A stretch of 64,000 bases of DNA, from the NCBI GenBank assembly GCA_963754065.1, contig CAVWFH010000016.1:32339-96338 (forward strand), written 5' to 3'. Each line of letters begins with the position of its first letter. The stretch's first letter is position 1. Below the pieces are notes generated by a model that saw only the letters and a program-made list of their open reading frames with translations, did not search any database and had not been told where the DNA came from. The stretch comes from JALORV01 sp963754065 (GTDB lineage Bacteria > Pseudomonadota > Gammaproteobacteria > Burkholderiales > Burkholderiaceae_F). A program made the translations under genes and the position numbers. Of this stretch, positions 61,900 through 64,000 are shown in pieces.

Positions 61900-62265
61900 A
61901 TGCCTATCAAGAAAGTACTGATCGTCGACGACTCGCCGACCGAGCGCTTCTTCCTCAATGAACTGCTGACCAAGCAGGGCTATGCCGTCTCGACCGCGGA
62001 GAACGCCGAGGAAGCCATGATGAAGGTCAAGGCGGTCATGCCCGATCTGATCCTGATGGACGTCGTCATGCCGGGCCAGAACGGCTTCCAGCTGACGCGC
62101 GCGCTGTCCAAGGACCCGGTCACGCAGGACATTCCGATCATCATGTGCACCAGCAAGAACCAGCAGACCGATCGCATCTGGGGCCTGCGGCAGGGTGCGC
62201 GTGACTACATCACCAAGCCGGTCAAGCCTGAAGAGCTGATCGAGAAGATCGCTGCGCTCGGCTGA
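61900..62265 (+). CDS. pilH: Twitching-motility response regulator PilH
   Basis: A 121-residue receiver-only protein with KVLIVDDSPTERFFLNELL, phosphoacceptor Asp in LILMDVVMPGQNGFQLTRAL, and CTSKNQQTDRIWGLRQGARDYITKPV. Paralogue of PilG, 24 bases downstream, typical pilG-pilH order. Confidence 0.95.
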   Translation: MPIKKVLIVDDSPTERFFLNELLTKQGYAVSTAENAEEAMMKVKAVMPDLILMDVVMPGQNGFQLTRALSKDPVTQDIPIIMCTSKNQQTDRIWGLRQGARDYITKPVKPEELIEKIAALG

Positions 62266-62276
62266 CCCCATACGCC

Positions 62277-62813
62277 ATGGCTACCCAACGCGACGTCAGT
62301 CCACGACAGCTGGTCAAGCTGCGCGAGTTCTCGACGCAGCTGGCGCAACGGCTGAAGGAAGCCCCGAACCTGCCGACAGAGCCGACGCGCCTGGCGATCC
62401 GCATGGGCCTGGAGAACTATCTGGTCGAAATGGGACTGGCGGCCGAGATCGTGTCGCTGCCCGAGATCGCGCGCGTGCCCTGGACCAAGCCGTGGTATCG
62501 CGGTCTCGCGAATGTCCGCGGCCGACTTGTCGGAGTCATCGATCTGCAACACCTGATGGGCCGGGAACCCCTGGCGGCCGAGCAGGGACAGCAGTTGCTG
62601 GTGCTCGGTGAGGGGCTCGGGGTCGCGGCCGGCATTCTCATCACCCGGGCATTCGGGATCCGCAATCTGAAGGATCTCGAATCGGTCGACACGACGCCGT
62701 CGGCGTCGGGGTGGGAGCGCAGCCGCTATCGCGATCTCGAGGGCATGGCGCTGACCGAGCTCGATCTGCGCGAAGTGGCGGCAGCACCCGCCTTTACGGC
62801 GATCAATGCTTGA
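62277..62813 (+). CDS. pilI: CheW-like adaptor PilI
   Basis: A 178-residue CheW-domain protein linking the PilJ receptor to the histidine kinase ChpA. The N terminus has RQLVKLREFSTQL; the CheW core has IRMGLENYLVEMGLAAEIVSLPE, VPWTKPWYRGLANVRGRLVGVIDLQHLMG. Follows pilH by 11 bases. Confidence 0.93.
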   Translation: MATQRDVSPRQLVKLREFSTQLAQRLKEAPNLPTEPTRLAIRMGLENYLVEMGLAAEIVSLPEIARVPWTKPWYRGLANVRGRLVGVIDLQHLMGREPLAAEQGQQLLVLGEGLGVAAGILITRAFGIRNLKDLESVDTTPSASGWERSRYRDLEGMALTELDLREVAAAPAFTAINA

Positions 62814-62921
62814 GCGCAGGAGGCCGCAGGCCGGCCTGCCGTGCAGGAACGCGTGGCGCCGTCGATTGCGGCGGAGAGCATGACCCGGCGGAGCCGGGTT
62901 GAGGATATGGCGGAGGACTAG

Positions 62922-64000
62922 ATGGCACTCGAAATGGGTTCGCTCTTCAAGCGCAAGTCGCGCGAGCGCAAGAGCAGGGATGCGGGGGAGCCAACCCGCG
63001 GCGCGGCAAGCCCGCCGCCGAAGACCGTGATGATCGATCGCGGCAGCGAGGGCATGACGATGCAGCTGGTGGACCGGCTGCTCGCGGTCAAGCTGCCATT
63101 GATCGGCGACAAGCCGGTCAATACCCAGGTGCAGGTGCTGCTGATCCTGCTGGGCTTCAGCTTCGTCGTCCTGGTGGCGGTCCTGTTCTTCGACAACCGA
63201 CTGGCGGCCAACGGAGCGCTGCAGACTGAAATCGTTGGCGACACCCTGATGCACACGCAGCGTCTGGCGAAAGCCGCGCCAAATGCCGTCGAGGGCGTCC
63301 GCGAGGCATTCGTCGAGCTGCGCGAGAGCCGCGATGCGATCGCGGCCAACCTCGACGCACTGGCCAACGGCGATGCCTTGCGCAACCTGTCAGCGTCGGC
63401 CTCGGACCTGCAGCCACCGCTAGCCAAGCTGATCGACCGCTGGCGCACGAGCGAGTCGGCCGCTTCCGTCATCATTGCCAATGAAAAGGCACTGCTTGCG
63501 TTCGGCGACGTGATCAGAAAAATCAACGATGCCAGCCCGCGGCTGCAGCAGCTCACCGAGGAAATCACCGCGCTCAAGCTGCAGTCCGGCGCCCCGGCGC
63601 GCGAGATCGCCACGGCCGCCCAGCTCGTCACGCTGACTCAACGGCTAGGCAAGAGCGCGAACTCGCTGGTGGCCGGCAGCTCCGCGAACGCGGAGGTCGC
63701 TCTGACGCTTGGGCGCGACATCAATCAGTTCCGTGACCTGACGCAGGCGCTGCTCGCCGGTTCCGACACCCTGCGCCTGGCAGCGACCACCGACTCCGAG
63801 ACGCGCGTGCGACTGCAGGAGCTGACGAAGGTGTACGGCGAATTCCAGACTTCGATTGCGGGCGCCATCGGTAGCCTGCAGGCGATCGTGCAAGGCAAGG
63901 AAGCCGAGCTGGCCATCCTGCGCGATTCCGAGCAGCTGCGCCAGCAGGTGACCGAACTCGGCGGCCTCTACACGAAGGAGCAGGCGACTCGCAAGGTCAA
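62922..64000 (+). CDS. pilJ: Type IV pilus methyl-accepting receptor PilJ (3' end outside window)
   Basis: Frame open from ATG 62922 to the window end (about 360 residues visible). GGCGGAGGAC precedes it. A basic cytoplasmic N terminus is followed by a transmembrane helix (~residues 68-90, VQVLLILLGFSFVVLVAVLFF). A long periplasmic helical PilJ-type sensor follows, with repeats such as LQTEIVGDTLMHTQRLAKAA and AAQLVTLTQRLGKSAN. The HAMP and signalling domains lie beyond the window. Detects pilus or surface signals for the Chp system. Confidence 0.92.
   Translation, partial: MALEMGSLFKRKSRERKSRDAGEPTRGAASPPPKTVMIDRGSEGMTMQLVDRLLAVKLPLIGDKPVNTQVQVLLILLGFSFVVLVAVLFFDNRLAANGALQTEIVGDTLMHTQRLAKAAPNAVEGVREAFVELRESRDAIAANLDALANGDALRNLSASASDLQPPLAKLIDRWRTSESAASVIIANEKALLAFGDVIRKINDASPRLQQLTEEITALKLQSGAPAREIATAAQLVTLTQRLGKSANSLVAGSSANAEVALTLGRDINQFRDLTQALLAGSDTLRLAATTDSETRVRLQELTKVYGEFQTSIAGAIGSLQAIVQGKEAELAILRDSEQLRQQVTELGGLYTKEQATRKV

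Overview
The window is a high-GC Gram-negative chromosome segment, most likely from a betaproteobacterium of the order Burkholderiales. Evidence: two Burkholderia-type trimeric porins, a Bug-family tricarboxylate-type binding protein, Coq7, the block rplM-rpsI ... DUF6776-bactofilin-erpA / anmK-M23 peptidase / tyrS, and a twitching-motility Pil-Chp cluster. No IS element, prophage, integrase, tRNA, rRNA or CRISPR array was recognised. Almost all of the sequence is core chromosome.

Layout. 0-9 kb: 3' end of an acyl-CoA ligase, small hypothetical and outer-membrane proteins, a YjdF-type membrane protein divergent from a PHB-depolymerase-like esterase, a nucleotidyltransferase, a Bug protein, and glycerol catabolism (glpK, carrying two compensating frameshifts, then glpD). 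9-13 kb: two porins (the first frameshifted), coq7 and an OsmC protein. 13-25 kb: ribosomal proteins L13 and S9, envelope and Fe-S genes, anmK, an M23 peptidase, tyrS, dtd, a PEBP-like protein, a histidine phosphatase, a MgtC/DUF4010 protein, and glyA behind a ZTP (pfl) riboswitch. 25-29 kb: nrdR, two small heat-shock proteins and a mechanosensitive channel. 29-37 kb: riboflavin genes (ribD, ribE, ribBA, ribH) interleaved with a CPBP protease and an old yellow enzyme, followed by nusB, thiL, pgpA and pncC. 37-45 kb: a fluoroacetate-dehalogenase-like hydrolase, a TPR protein, a CNNM/CorC protein, pyrF, a YqjD/YqjE/YqjK-like trio and dacB. 45-52 kb: two tandem copies of a DUF1800 lipoprotein plus DUF1501 Tat-exported protein module. 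52-55 kb: a stand-alone Cas6e-like gene, then groESL under sigma-32-like and CIRCE signals. 55-61 kb: a compact minus-strand operon thiD-thiE-hemL-dsbD-redoxin. 61-64 kb: rubredoxin and the type IV pilus chemosensory genes pilG-pilH-pilI-pilJ (pilJ cut by the window end).

The most unusual feature is the solitary protein at 52032-52727. It carries the hallmarks of the CRISPR repeat endonuclease Cas6e (Cse3/CasE) but has no cas neighbour and no repeat array in the window. Other points of note are a cysteine-rich domain inserted into one of the two DUF1800 paralogues, a possible ROSE-like RNA thermometer that masks the ribosome-binding site of an hsp20 gene, and a strong palindrome in front of the osmC-like gene. 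Six single-base frameshifts fall between 6.2 and 33.1 kb in otherwise intact conserved genes. They may be consensus errors in the assembly rather than true pseudogenes.
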